Shown: piece by piece, positions 1 through 6,645 of the stretch
Numbering within the stretch: position 1 is the first letter of the stretch
Layout: the number at the start of each line of letters is the position of its first letter
NCBI GenBank assembly: GCA_022798855.1
Contig: JAAWNI010000009.1
Coordinates: forward strand, 1-22,812
Direction: 5' to 3'
DNA: 22,812 nt
Origin: Lawsonibacter sp.
GTDB lineage: Bacteria > Bacillota > Clostridia > Oscillospirales > Oscillospiraceae
Translations under genes and position numbers: made by a program
Notes under the pieces: model-generated
The model's database searches: none
Told to the model about the DNA's origin: nothing
The model's input: only the letters and a program-made list of their open reading frames with translations

Positions 1-95
1 ACGCAGGAATACTGGATGTATTTCAAGGAAAATTGGCAAAGCATGGCGGAAAAAGAGCCGGCGTTTGGGCATGTTGGCATTTTTCAAACAAGCCC
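1..95 (+). repeat. MITE-like repeat, copy A (right part only)
   Basis: Positions 1-96 align without gaps to the reverse complement of 13368-13463 with 74 of 96 identities by hand count, so this is a diverged second copy of the element at 13369-13526. It ends at 95 with the family terminus (a TTTTTCAAAC core) followed by TA at 96-97. The left part lies outside the window. No convincing protein is encoded: all frames stop close by. The copies are related as DNA, which suggests a non-coding mobile repeat rather than the tail of a gene. Confidence 0.7.
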
Positions 96-97
96 TA

Positions 98-159
98 GGC
101 ATTGCTGAAAATGGAAGGAGCGCGGCGCCCATCGCCGCACCGCCATGTTCAAACGGGCC
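98..159. repeat. Possible short MITE-like repeat abutting copy A
   Basis: Right after the TA at 96-97 comes a sequence resembling the start of the same element (GGC, then TGAAAATGGAAG). At 143-159 there is a matching inverted end, CCATGTTCAAACGGGCC, followed within one base by another TA (161-162). The two ends pair at about 11 of 17 positions. This could be a miniature or internally deleted copy sharing a TA with copy A. The match is short, so the call is tentative. It leaves only about 20 bases before the sulP start, which hold the ribosome site. Confidence 0.35.
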
Positions 160-181
160 ATATAAGGAAGGAGAGAGCCTT

Positions 182-1816
182 ATGAGAGAACTGACCCCTC
201 AGCTGATCCATTCCCTCAAGCACTATTCCAAGGAGGACCTTACAAAGGACCTGGTTTCCGGGGTGATCGTGGCCATCATCGCCCTGCCCCTGTCCATCGC
301 CCTGGCCCTGGCTTCCGGGGTGGCCCCGGAGCAGGGGCTGTATACCGCCATTGTGGCCGGCTTCCTCATCTCCGCCCTGGGCGGGAGCAAGGTGCAGATT
401 GCAGGGCCTACAGCGGCGTTTGCCACCATTGTGGCGGGCATCGTGGCGAAAAACGGCATGGAGGGCCTGGCGGTGGCCACCATCCTGGCGGGGGTCATGC
501 TGGTGCTGATGGGGGTGCTGCGCATGGGCAGCATGATTAAATTCATCCCCTACACCATCACCACCGGCTTTACCGCCGGCATCGCGGTGACCATCCTCAT
601 TGGACAGCTGAAGGACTTCTTCGGCCTCACCTTTACCCGCTCCCCGGTGGAGACCTTGGAGAAGGTGGAGGAGGTGGCCCACACCTTCCACACCGCCAAC
701 TGGACCGCCGTGGGGGTGGGCGTCCTGGCCCTGGCCATCCTGATTGTCTGGCCCAGGATTTTTCAGAAAATACCCGCCTCCCTCATTGCCGTTGTGGCCA
801 CAGCGGGAGCCGTGAAGCTGCTCTCCCTGCCGGTCAATACCATCGGCGACCTGTACACAATTTCCAGCGACCTGCCCCGGCTCAGCCTGCCCGGCCTGTC
901 CTACGACACGGTGGCCGCGGTGCTGCCCGACGCCTTTACCATCGCTGTGCTGGCGGCCATTGAGTCGCTGCTGTCCGCCGTGGTGGCTGACGAGATGATC
1001 GGCTCCCGGCACAACTCCAACATGGAGCTGGTGGCCCAGGGGGTGGGCAACGCCGCTTCCGCCCTCTTTGGAGGGATTCCCGCCACCGGGGCCATCGCCC
1101 GGACGGCGGCCAACATCAAAAACGGCGGCCGGTCCCCCGTCGCGGGGATGGTCCACGCCGGGGTCCTGCTGCTGGTGCTGGTGCTGCTCATGCCCTACGC
1201 CGCCCTGATCCCCATGCCCTGCATCGCCGCCATCCTGTTCCAGGTGGCCTACAACATGAGCGGCTGGCGCACCGTGGTCCAGGTGGTGGAGCACTCCCCC
1301 AAGAGCGACGTGGCCGTGCTGGCTGCCACCTTCCTGCTCACCGTGGTCTTTGACCTGGTAGTGGCCATCGCGGTGGGGCTGTCGCTGGCCTGCCTGCTGT
1401 TCATGAAGCGGATGGCCGACGTGGCCGTGGTGAAGGAGTGGGACTACGTGGAGGACACCGGGGACGGACAGGGCCGGCTGAAGCCCGTGCCGCCCCATGT
1501 GATGGTCTTTGAGATATCCGGCCCCATGTTCTTCGGCGCGGCGGACAAGATTCCCCACATAGAGCGGAACACCGGCCGGAACGTGCTGATCCTGCGGATG
1601 CGCTCCGTCCCCGCCATGGACATTACCGCCCTGAACGGCCTGCGCCGGCTCTGGCACGAGTGCCAGGACAAGGGGATTAAGGTGCTGTTCTCCCATGTGA
1701 ACGAGCAGCCTATGTCGGTGTTTCAGAAGTCCGGCATGTACGGCCTGGTGGGGGAGGACAGCTTCGCCCCCAACATTGACGCCGCCCTGGACCGGGCGGC
1801 GGAGATCGGCGTATAG
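182..1816 (+). CDS. SulP family anion transporter with C-terminal STAS domain
   Basis: This is a 544-residue inner-membrane transporter of the SulP/SLC26 family, which moves sulfate, bicarbonate or related anions. The N-terminal three quarters is a run of hydrophobic segments typical of the family, starting with DLVSGVIVAIIALPLSIALA and including the GPTAAFATIVAGI region. After about residue 420 comes a STAS domain (VMVFEISGPMFFGAADKI ... SVPAMDITAL), a cytoplasmic regulatory module. The start at 182 follows AAGGAAGGAGAG at 166-177; an in-frame ATG at 65 lies inside the upstream repeat and is unlikely to be used. The substrate cannot be told from sequence. The gene is flanked on both sides by ends of a short repeat family and has no visible terminator before it meets the convergent sensor-kinase remnant. 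Confidence 0.93.
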   Translation: MRELTPQLIHSLKHYSKEDLTKDLVSGVIVAIIALPLSIALALASGVAPEQGLYTAIVAGFLISALGGSKVQIAGPTAAFATIVAGIVAKNGMEGLAVATILAGVMLVLMGVLRMGSMIKFIPYTITTGFTAGIAVTILIGQLKDFFGLTFTRSPVETLEKVEEVAHTFHTANWTAVGVGVLALAILIVWPRIFQKIPASLIAVVATAGAVKLLSLPVNTIGDLYTISSDLPRLSLPGLSYDTVAAVLPDAFTIAVLAAIESLLSAVVADEMIGSRHNSNMELVAQGVGNAASALFGGIPATGAIARTAANIKNGGRSPVAGMVHAGVLLLVLVLLMPYAALIPMPCIAAILFQVAYNMSGWRTVVQVVEHSPKSDVAVLAATFLLTVVFDLVVAIAVGLSLACLLFMKRMADVAVVKEWDYVEDTGDGQGRLKPVPPHVMVFEISGPMFFGAADKIPHIERNTGRNVLILRMRSVPAMDITALNGLRRLWHECQDKGIKVLFSHVNEQPMSVFQKSGMYGLVGEDSFAPNIDAALDRAAEIGV

Positions 1817-1835
1817 AATAGAAACCCTTCGGCTA

Positions 1836-1849
1836 GGCGCTGTTTGAAA
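1836..1849. repeat. Isolated MITE-like repeat terminus, end C
   Basis: After TA at 1834-1835 comes GGCGCTGTTTGAAA. This matches the right terminus of the 13369-13526 element (GGCGCCGTTTGAAA, 13 of 14). Beyond 1849 the sequence is sensor-kinase coding, so only the tip of an element remains. It marks the point where the kinase gene on the minus strand is cut off, and lies 18 bases after the sulP stop codon. Confidence 0.5.
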
Positions 1850-2368
1850 GCGGAAGGATTTCGTCCGCTCGTAACGCGCCTGGGCTTCCGCGATATAGAC
1901 CTTTTGCGCATGTGCCGCCTGGGCCAGCGATTGCAGCTCCGCCTGGGCCTGGAAGCCCAGGCAGAGATGGCGGTATGCGTACAGGGTGCACAGCAGCGCC
2001 GCCAAACCCATCACTTGCAGGAGCAGCAGCGTACTGTGCCTTCCGACTTCCTCCAGAGAGGCAATGGGGGCAAAAAAGCTGTAGGCAGTCTCGAGAATAT
2101 ACAATTCCGACGCGAAGAAAAACAGTCCGGGAAACAGCAGGAGTCCGATATAGGGCGTCTGGCCGTCCTCCCTCCAGTCCAGGAATCTGCACACTGCGCG
2201 GCAACAGCAGAAACACTGAATGAAAAAAACGATTTGCGCCGCTAAAAGCAACGGATACAGCAGAGAATTTCCGATAAATTCAGGGAAAACCATTGATTCC
2301 AGCGAATTAAGGATTCCAAAGGAAAGCTGTGAAATATAGCACGCCAGCACGGAGGCCAGCCAGGACAC
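1850..2368 (-). pseudogene. Truncated sensor histidine kinase (AgrC/GHKL-like), membrane part only
   Basis: Read from GTG at 2368, about 173 residues are recognisable: several hydrophobic segments (YPLLLAAQIVFFIQCFCC, IGLLLFPGLFFFA, LLLLQVMGLAALLCTLYA), then a helix with QKVYIAEAQARYERTKSFR. In AgrC-like kinases that helix leads directly into the phospho-accepting HDIKNH box. Here the next codons are FQTAPS, which belong to the repeat terminus at 1836-1849. The H-box and the whole GHKL ATPase domain are therefore missing, and the frame then runs antisense through sulP. A purine-rich GGAGAGAGG lies 12-20 bases before the GTG. The cognate regulator immediately upstream is also damaged. It cannot act as a kinase; a residual membrane fragment could still be made. 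Confidence 0.75.
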
Positions 2369-2823
2369 GGACGGCTGATTCCTCTCTCCTTCATGTGGCG
2401 CAAAAGGGCCTGGGTCAGCTCCCGCTCCCGCAGCCGGGAGGCGGGGATGCGCTCCCCCTGGGGCAGCAGGACCTGCCCGTCCCGGCACCCGCGCACATAG
2501 TCCAGGTTGACCAGATAGCTCCGGTGGCACTTGAAAAAGCGCCTGTCTACCCGCCGCTCCAGGTCCTCCAGCTTGTTGTAATAGTCGCTTATTGTCCCAT
2601 CATTTTTGTGGAAATAGACTTTCCGACCCAGCACCTCGCAGTATACAATGTCCGAGAGGAGAACCACCTCACAGCCGCCAGCCCCCTCCAGCAGGGCGCG
2701 GCCATTGGGAAAATGGCTGACAGAGTAGTCAGCCATTGATTTTTCTTTCATATAGTCCGCAAGCTGGCCAGCGAGCTCCTGGGCCATGCGGGGTTCATCG
2801 TCGCAGATTGCGAATTTTATCAT
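2242..2823 (-). pseudogene. Internally deleted LytTR response regulator (AgrA-like)
   Basis: From ATG at 2823, residues 1-50 are the start of a receiver domain (MIKFAICDDEPRM, acidic pair D8-D9). At about residue 51-57 it jumps directly into a LytTR DNA-binding domain (SDIVYCEVLGRKVYFH ... DRRFFKCHRSYLVNLDYV, to about 148). The phospho-acceptor Asp, the Thr/Ser and the Lys of the receiver are all absent. Full-length relatives are about 235-240 residues, so some 75-85 residues are lost in frame. The homologous part ends near 2377, and the frame then overruns the downstream kinase gene for over 120 bases, so the original stop also seems lost. The LytTR domain is complete and could still bind DNA if expressed; otherwise this is decay shared with its partner. 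An in-frame ATG at 2835 is also possible. Confidence 0.75.
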
Positions 2824-2908
2824 ATTTACCACCACGTTTTTCTGTCAGTCTACCAGATCGACAAAAAGGGAAACAACCCCCGATGTCATGAAATGTTCCC
2901 ACTCAAAA

Positions 2909-2936
2909 GGCCAGCAGAGCAGCCGCTCCGCTGGCC
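2909..2936 (-). terminator. Rho-independent terminator of the kinase/ABC operon
   Basis: On the minus strand GGCCAGCGGAGC pairs with GCTCTGCTGGCC (11 of 12) around a 4-base loop, followed by TTTT. It sits 17 bases beyond the stop of the histidine kinase and closes the four-gene minus-strand operon. Confidence 0.85.
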
Positions 2937-2953
2937 TCATGCCCCGCTCCAGG

Positions 2954-3829
2954 CTACACGTCTCGGAAGGATAATCTAATTTCCAGCCTGCCGCCGGATA
3001 TCTCAGCGGACACCCGCCCGTCCATCCGTTCCATCAGCTCCCGCACAATGGAAAGGCCCAGACCGGCCCCGCCCTTTGCCCGGGCGGGGCTGCTCTGATA
3101 GAAGCGGTCGAACAGGTGCTCCGGGTCCGGGCTGGGGCCGGGAGGGAGCTCATTGGAAAAGCAAATCCCCCCGCCCCCGCCGGAGACGGCCAGCCCCCCG
3201 CCGCCGTGGCGCAGGGCGTTGGCGATCAGGTTCCGGTATACCCGGCCCAGGGCTTCCGGGCTGGCCCAAATCGTCATGTCCTCCCGGTCAAACCGCAGCT
3301 CCGGCTCCACCCCAGCCGCCTCCAGCTGAGGGTAAAACTCCGCCAGCGCGTCCCACAGGGGCGGCAGGGCCGCCATTTCTCCGCATTCCAGCGGCAAAGA
3401 GCCGCCCTGCAATCGGGTATAGAGGAACAGCTCCTCCAACAACTCCTCCAGCTCCTCCAGCCGCATGCCCACGATGGCCAGATACTCCGCCTGGCGGTCC
3501 GGCTCCCCCTCCAGCAGCTGCAGGTAGCCCATGGCCCCGGCCAGAGGGGTGCGGATGTCGTGGGAGATGCAGGCCATGGTGTATTTCAGCTCCCGCTCCC
3601 GCTCCTGAGTCTCCAGGCGGAGCCGCCGCCCCTCCTCCAGCCGGGCGTTCACCGCCCGGCACAGCCGCCGGGGGGCCGCGCCGGACATCCGAACCGTCAG
3701 GCGCAGGTTGCTCTCCGCCGGAGCCTCCTCCAGGATTTGGGCCATCTCCAGCATTTGGGCGCGGTAGGACCACAGGCGGACAGCCGCGATTATCAGGGCG
3801 GCAAGGGCCAGAATCAGGGCGGACAGCAT
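2954..3829 (-). CDS. Sensor histidine kinase of an ABC-linked two-component system
   Basis: This is a 291-residue kinase with a short N-terminal hydrophobic segment (residues 3-20) and almost no extracellular part. Such intramembrane-type kinases usually sense through a partner transporter. The H-box is SHDIRTPLAG with His90; the N-box is NLIANALRHG (200-209); the G2 box is GGAGLGLSIV (253-262). The G1 position reads ICFSNELP rather than a DxGxG motif, as is common in lantibiotic-module kinases. The start follows AAGGAGGAATTGCC. It lies 12 bases after the permease gene and is the last gene of the operon. It probably phosphorylates the regulator at 5649-6323. Confidence 0.92.
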   Translation of the reverse strand: MLSALILALAALIIAAVRLWSYRAQMLEMAQILEEAPAESNLRLTVRMSGAAPRRLCRAVNARLEEGRRLRLETQERERELKYTMACISHDIRTPLAGAMGYLQLLEGEPDRQAEYLAIVGMRLEELEELLEELFLYTRLQGGSLPLECGEMAALPPLWDALAEFYPQLEAAGVEPELRFDREDMTIWASPEALGRVYRNLIANALRHGGGGLAVSGGGGGICFSNELPPGPSPDPEHLFDRFYQSSPARAKGGAGLGLSIVRELMERMDGRVSAEISGGRLEIRLSFRDV

Positions 3830-3841
3830 GGCAATTCCTCC

Positions 3842-4648
3842 TTAAATATCCCGTTTCTCCATAAACAGCAGGCTCCCCACGCCGTAAACGGCCGCCCAGG
3901 CGGCGGCGCAGGCCAGAACCACCCACCCCTGGGTTATGCCGCTCTGAGGTACATAGACGCCTTTTACCATAGAATAGAGGAAAAATTGCTCCAGGGGAGG
4001 CCAGCACAGCAGCCTTCCCAGCATCCCCACAAAAGCGACCGTCAGCCCGCTCCCGGCTACCAGGGACAGAATGATGCCCAAGGTAGTGCTTCTTGTCAAC
4101 AGGACCAAAGCCAGGGCCATCAGGGCGAAGGCCCAGTGGGGCAGCCACATCCAAAGGATATACCGCCAAATCTGTGAGATGGAGTCCTGCGCCGGGTACA
4201 TGTGGATCAGCACGGGGAACAACAGCATCAGCAGGGCGGATAAAACGGTAATGATCCCACTGTAAATGCCTGCCAGAGCAACCTTTGAAAGGACATAATC
4301 CCGGCGGCGAGGATTGATACGACAGATATTTTTAATAAATCCGCTGGAAAAATCACCATTTACAAACAATGTCATTCCAATCCCGGTCATGACCAGCAAA
4401 AAGCCGCCGCCCAAGCTTTCGTGTATGAAGTCCAGCTGTGACATATTTTGGATATACTCGCTCATCATGCGGTCGGACTCGTCGACCTCCGCCCCCTGTT
4501 CCTCCATAGCGTCCAGGGTTTCCGGGTCGGAGAGGGATTGGGCCATAATGGTCACCAGAATCAGCAAAACAGCCGTCACACTCAGAATAATATAAAAGCT
4601 CCGGCTTTTGAACAGCCGCCGCAAATCCATACGCAGCATATTAAACAT
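3842..4648 (-). CDS. ABC-2 type transporter permease
   Basis: This is a 268-residue membrane protein with an N-terminal MFNMLRMDLRRLFKSRSFYI anchor and first membrane segment (about 17-37), an extracellular acidic loop, then five further hydrophobic stretches. The arrangement is typical of BcrB/lantibiotic-immunity permeases. It overlaps the upstream ATPase gene by 8 bases (4641-4648), indicating translational coupling, so the two form one transporter. With the adjoining kinase and regulator it probably exports or removes a membrane-active peptide or antibiotic; this is inferred from gene order, and the substrate is unknown. Confidence 0.88.
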   Translation of the reverse strand: MFNMLRMDLRRLFKSRSFYIILSVTAVLLILVTIMAQSLSDPETLDAMEEQGAEVDESDRMMSEYIQNMSQLDFIHESLGGGFLLVMTGIGMTLFVNGDFSSGFIKNICRINPRRRDYVLSKVALAGIYSGIITVLSALLMLLFPVLIHMYPAQDSISQIWRYILWMWLPHWAFALMALALVLLTRSTTLGIILSLVAGSGLTVAFVGMLGRLLCWPPLEQFFLYSMVKGVYVPQSGITQGWVVLACAAAWAAVYGVGSLLFMEKRDI

Positions 4649-5552
4649 AATCCTTTCCTCCCATCCGCTCTAAAAAATAGCCCTCCAGGTCCTGCCGGTG
4701 CAGGCCCAATTCCTCTATGGCAATCCCCGCCTGGGTGAGGGCCTGCCCTACCGCCTTGGCGTCCACCGCTTCATAAATCCGAATCTCGCCCTCCGGACGC
4801 ATCTCCCAGCGGGTGAGCTGGAGCTCCCGCTCCAGCAGGACCGCCGCCTTCTGGGGCTGGTCCGCCCGCAGGTGCAGGTAGTCGGTGCATTTCTGCTCCA
4901 GCTCGGCGGCGGTGATCTGCTCCACCATCCGGCCCTCCTGGATGATGCCGTACCGGGTGGCTATTTTGCTCAGCTCCCCCAGGATGTGCGAGCTGACCAA
5001 GATGGTAAGGCCCCGCTCCCGGTTCAGGCGCAGGAGGAGCTCCCGCATTTCCCGGATGCCCTCCGGGTCCAGGCCGTTGATGGGCTCATCCAGCAGGAGA
5101 AGGTCCGGCCCGCCCAGAAGGGCCAGACCAACCCCCAGCCGCTGCTTCATGCCCATGGAGTAGTGGCGCACCGGCTTTTTCTCCCTGGGGGGCAGGCCAA
5201 CCGTCTTTAAAATCTCCTCCACCTGCCGCTCCGGGCTGTCCAGCCCCAGCAGGGCGGCACAGAGCCGCAGATTCTCCCGCCCGCTCAGGTCGGGGTAGAG
5301 CCCCGGCTGTTCGATGAGGGCACCCACCCGGCGGCGGGCCACCGAGTCCCGGACCGGCTTGCCGAAAATCAGCGCCTCCCCCTGGGTGGGCCGGGCCAGC
5401 CCGCACAGGAGCTTCAATGTGGTGGACTTGCCCGCGCCGTTCTGGCCGATGAAGCCGTAGATGTCCCCCTGCTCCACCCGCAGGTCCAAGTGGTCCACCG
5501 CCCACCTGTCCTTGTAGCGTTTGGACAGGTCCGTTGTCTGTATCACTGCCAT
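4641..5552 (-). CDS. ABC transporter ATP-binding protein (BcrA/lantibiotic-immunity type)
   Basis: This is a 303-residue ATPase. The Walker A motif is GQNGAGKST (36-44), a relaxed signature YSMGMKQR replaces LSGGQ, the Walker B is LLLLDEPINGLDP, and the H-loop is VSSHIL. The C-terminal ~85 residues form the extra domain seen in bacitracin/lantibiotic exporters. The start follows AAAGGAGGTTTTCCT. A 96-base gap containing candidate regulator sites separates it from the upstream response-regulator gene, so the transporter genes may have their own inducible promoter. Confidence 0.95.
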   Translation of the reverse strand: MAVIQTTDLSKRYKDRWAVDHLDLRVEQGDIYGFIGQNGAGKSTTLKLLCGLARPTQGEALIFGKPVRDSVARRRVGALIEQPGLYPDLSGRENLRLCAALLGLDSPERQVEEILKTVGLPPREKKPVRHYSMGMKQRLGVGLALLGGPDLLLLDEPINGLDPEGIREMRELLLRLNRERGLTILVSSHILGELSKIATRYGIIQEGRMVEQITAAELEQKCTDYLHLRADQPQKAAVLLERELQLTRWEMRPEGEIRIYEAVDAKAVGQALTQAGIAIEELGLHRQDLEGYFLERMGGKDYV

Positions 5553-5610
5553 AGGAAAACCTCCTTTTTTGTTTGCGGGTTCAGTCTAACAGGCAAGTGC
5601 CCAAACATCG

Positions 5611-5637
5611 CAAAGGAAAGGTAAAGAAAGTATAAAG
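5611..5637 (-). promoter_or_regulatory. Candidate response-regulator operator upstream of the ABC genes
   Basis: On the minus strand CTTTA, CTTTA and CTTTG occur at 5637, 5626 and 5615, exactly 11 bases apart, with further CTTTC copies between them. Evenly phased short direct repeats of this kind are how OmpR-family regulators bind. They lie about 60-85 bases before the ATPase start and downstream of the regulator's own stop. A weak promoter could follow (TTGCGA ... TAGACT with a 19-base spacer). The repeats are visible; the operator role is inferred. Confidence 0.45.
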
Positions 5638-5648
5638 TTTACATGTTG

Positions 5649-6323
5649 TCACGCTTCCGCCAGCTTGAACCCAATCCCCCACACAGTCTGGATGTAGCTG
5701 TCGGTTCCGCTGGGCCGGAGCTTGGCCCGGATGTTGCTGATATGGACGGTGATGGTCTTGTCCTCCACGGCATACTCCTCCTGCCAGACCGCTTCGTAGA
5801 TCTGCTGCTTGGTAAAGACCCGCTTGGGCCGGCTCGCCAGCAGCTCCACGATTTTGAACTCGTGGGCGGTGAGGTTGACCGGCTGTCCGGCGGCGGTGAG
5901 GGTCATCTCCTCCAGGTTCAGCACCCAGTCCCGGCAGCGCAGAAGCGCCTGGGCGGGGGCGGCGCTGGCGTGGCGCAGCTGGACCAGTATCCTGGCCCAC
6001 AGCTCCTCCAGCTGGTAGGGCTTGGTGAGGTAGTCGTCCGCCCCCAGGCCCAGCAGCTCCACCTTGTCGGACAGCTCGGTCTTGGCGGACAGGACAATCA
6101 CCGGCGTCCGGCTGGTCCTGCGTATCTCCTCGATCAGCCCTCCGCCGGACAGCCCCGGGAGCATCAGGTCCACCAATAACAGGTCGACGCCCCCCGCCTG
6201 CCACAGCAGGCGGCCCTCGGTGCCGGAAAAGGCCTGGACGCACTGGCAGCCCTGGCGGCGCAGGTACGCGGCGGTGGAGTTGTTGATGTCGGTGTCGTCT
6301 TCAACGATCAGAATACAGGGCAT
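5649..6323 (-). CDS. OmpR-family response regulator
   Basis: This is a 224-residue two-component regulator. The receiver domain (1-115) has the acidic pair D9/D10, the phospho-acceptor D52 in LLVDLMLPG, S79 and K101 in LTKPYQ. The winged-helix DNA-binding domain (about 125-222) carries LTAHEFKIVELLASRPKRVF and VHISNIRAKL ... IQTVWGIGFKL. It is the first gene of the minus-strand module. The start follows GAGGAGG and is 29 bases downstream of a strong promoter at 6352-6380. It most likely partners the kinase at 2954-3829 and drives the ABC genes in response to an envelope-active compound. Confidence 0.95.
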   Translation of the reverse strand: MPCILIVEDDTDINNSTAAYLRRQGCQCVQAFSGTEGRLLWQAGGVDLLLVDLMLPGLSGGGLIEEIRRTSRTPVIVLSAKTELSDKVELLGLGADDYLTKPYQLEELWARILVQLRHASAAPAQALLRCRDWVLNLEEMTLTAAGQPVNLTAHEFKIVELLASRPKRVFTKQQIYEAVWQEEYAVEDKTITVHISNIRAKLRPSGTDSYIQTVWGIGFKLAEA

Positions 6324-6351
6324 GGGACGGCCTCCTCAGTCTTTTTTGCAA

Positions 6352-6380
6352 ATTATACTCCAGCGGCGGGATTCTTTCAA
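6352..6380 (-). promoter_or_regulatory. Sigma-A promoter of the response-regulator/ABC operon
   Basis: The minus strand shows TTGAAA (6380-6375), a 17-base spacer and a perfect TATAAT (6357-6352), 29 bases before the ATG at 6323. Confidence 0.8.
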
Positions 6381-6457
6381 ATACTTTCCGGGCAAAATAT
6401 TTCAACCGCATATGGCGGGCGGCGGTTTTATAGCAATCATCAGAATTGCTGGCAAAT

Positions 6458-6522
6458 GTAGGGCGGGACGACCTTGGCCCACCGTCCTGCCGCAAACGGC
6501 GCGCCGGGTCGTCGCGCCCTAC
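6458..6522. repeat. Hairpin-forming repeat with GTAGGG ends, copy 1
   Basis: GTAGGGCGGGACGACC (6458-6473) is inverted at 6507-6522 with 15 of 16 positions pairing, around a 33-base centre. It sits between two divergent promoters (regulator operon and pepD). Related short hairpins with the same ends occur at 11144-11198 and 16216-16262, so it belongs to a dispersed REP-like family. Outside the repeat, the 322 bases between the divergent genes hold only the two promoters and ribosome sites. Confidence 0.7.
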
Positions 6523-6559
6523 GGAGCGCCTTTGTAAGCAATTTTGGATCCTGCTATAG

Positions 6560-6588
6560 TTGTCTTCCGGCGGCTTTGGTGGTATACT
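6560..6588 (+). promoter_or_regulatory. Promoter of the dipeptidase gene
   Basis: TTGTCT (6560-6565), a 17-base spacer and TATACT (6583-6588), 57 bases before the dipeptidase start. Confidence 0.7.
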
Positions 6589-6645
6589 GAAAATACGGTC
6601 TATAAAAACAGCGGACGAAAATGGATATATAGGAGGAACATCACA

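Noticed and set aside
149..2530. A 793-codon open frame on the minus strand spanning sulP antisense and the kinase remnant.
   Set aside because: Only 1850-2368 of it is kinase-like. The rest is a His/Gly-rich antisense reading of sulP and another frame of the regulator, caused by high-GC codon bias.
2954..6323. BceRS/BceAB-type bacitracin module.
   Set aside because: The permease is only 268 residues with about six helices and lacks the ten-helix FtsX-like BceB layout. The BcrAB/lantibiotic-immunity type fits better.
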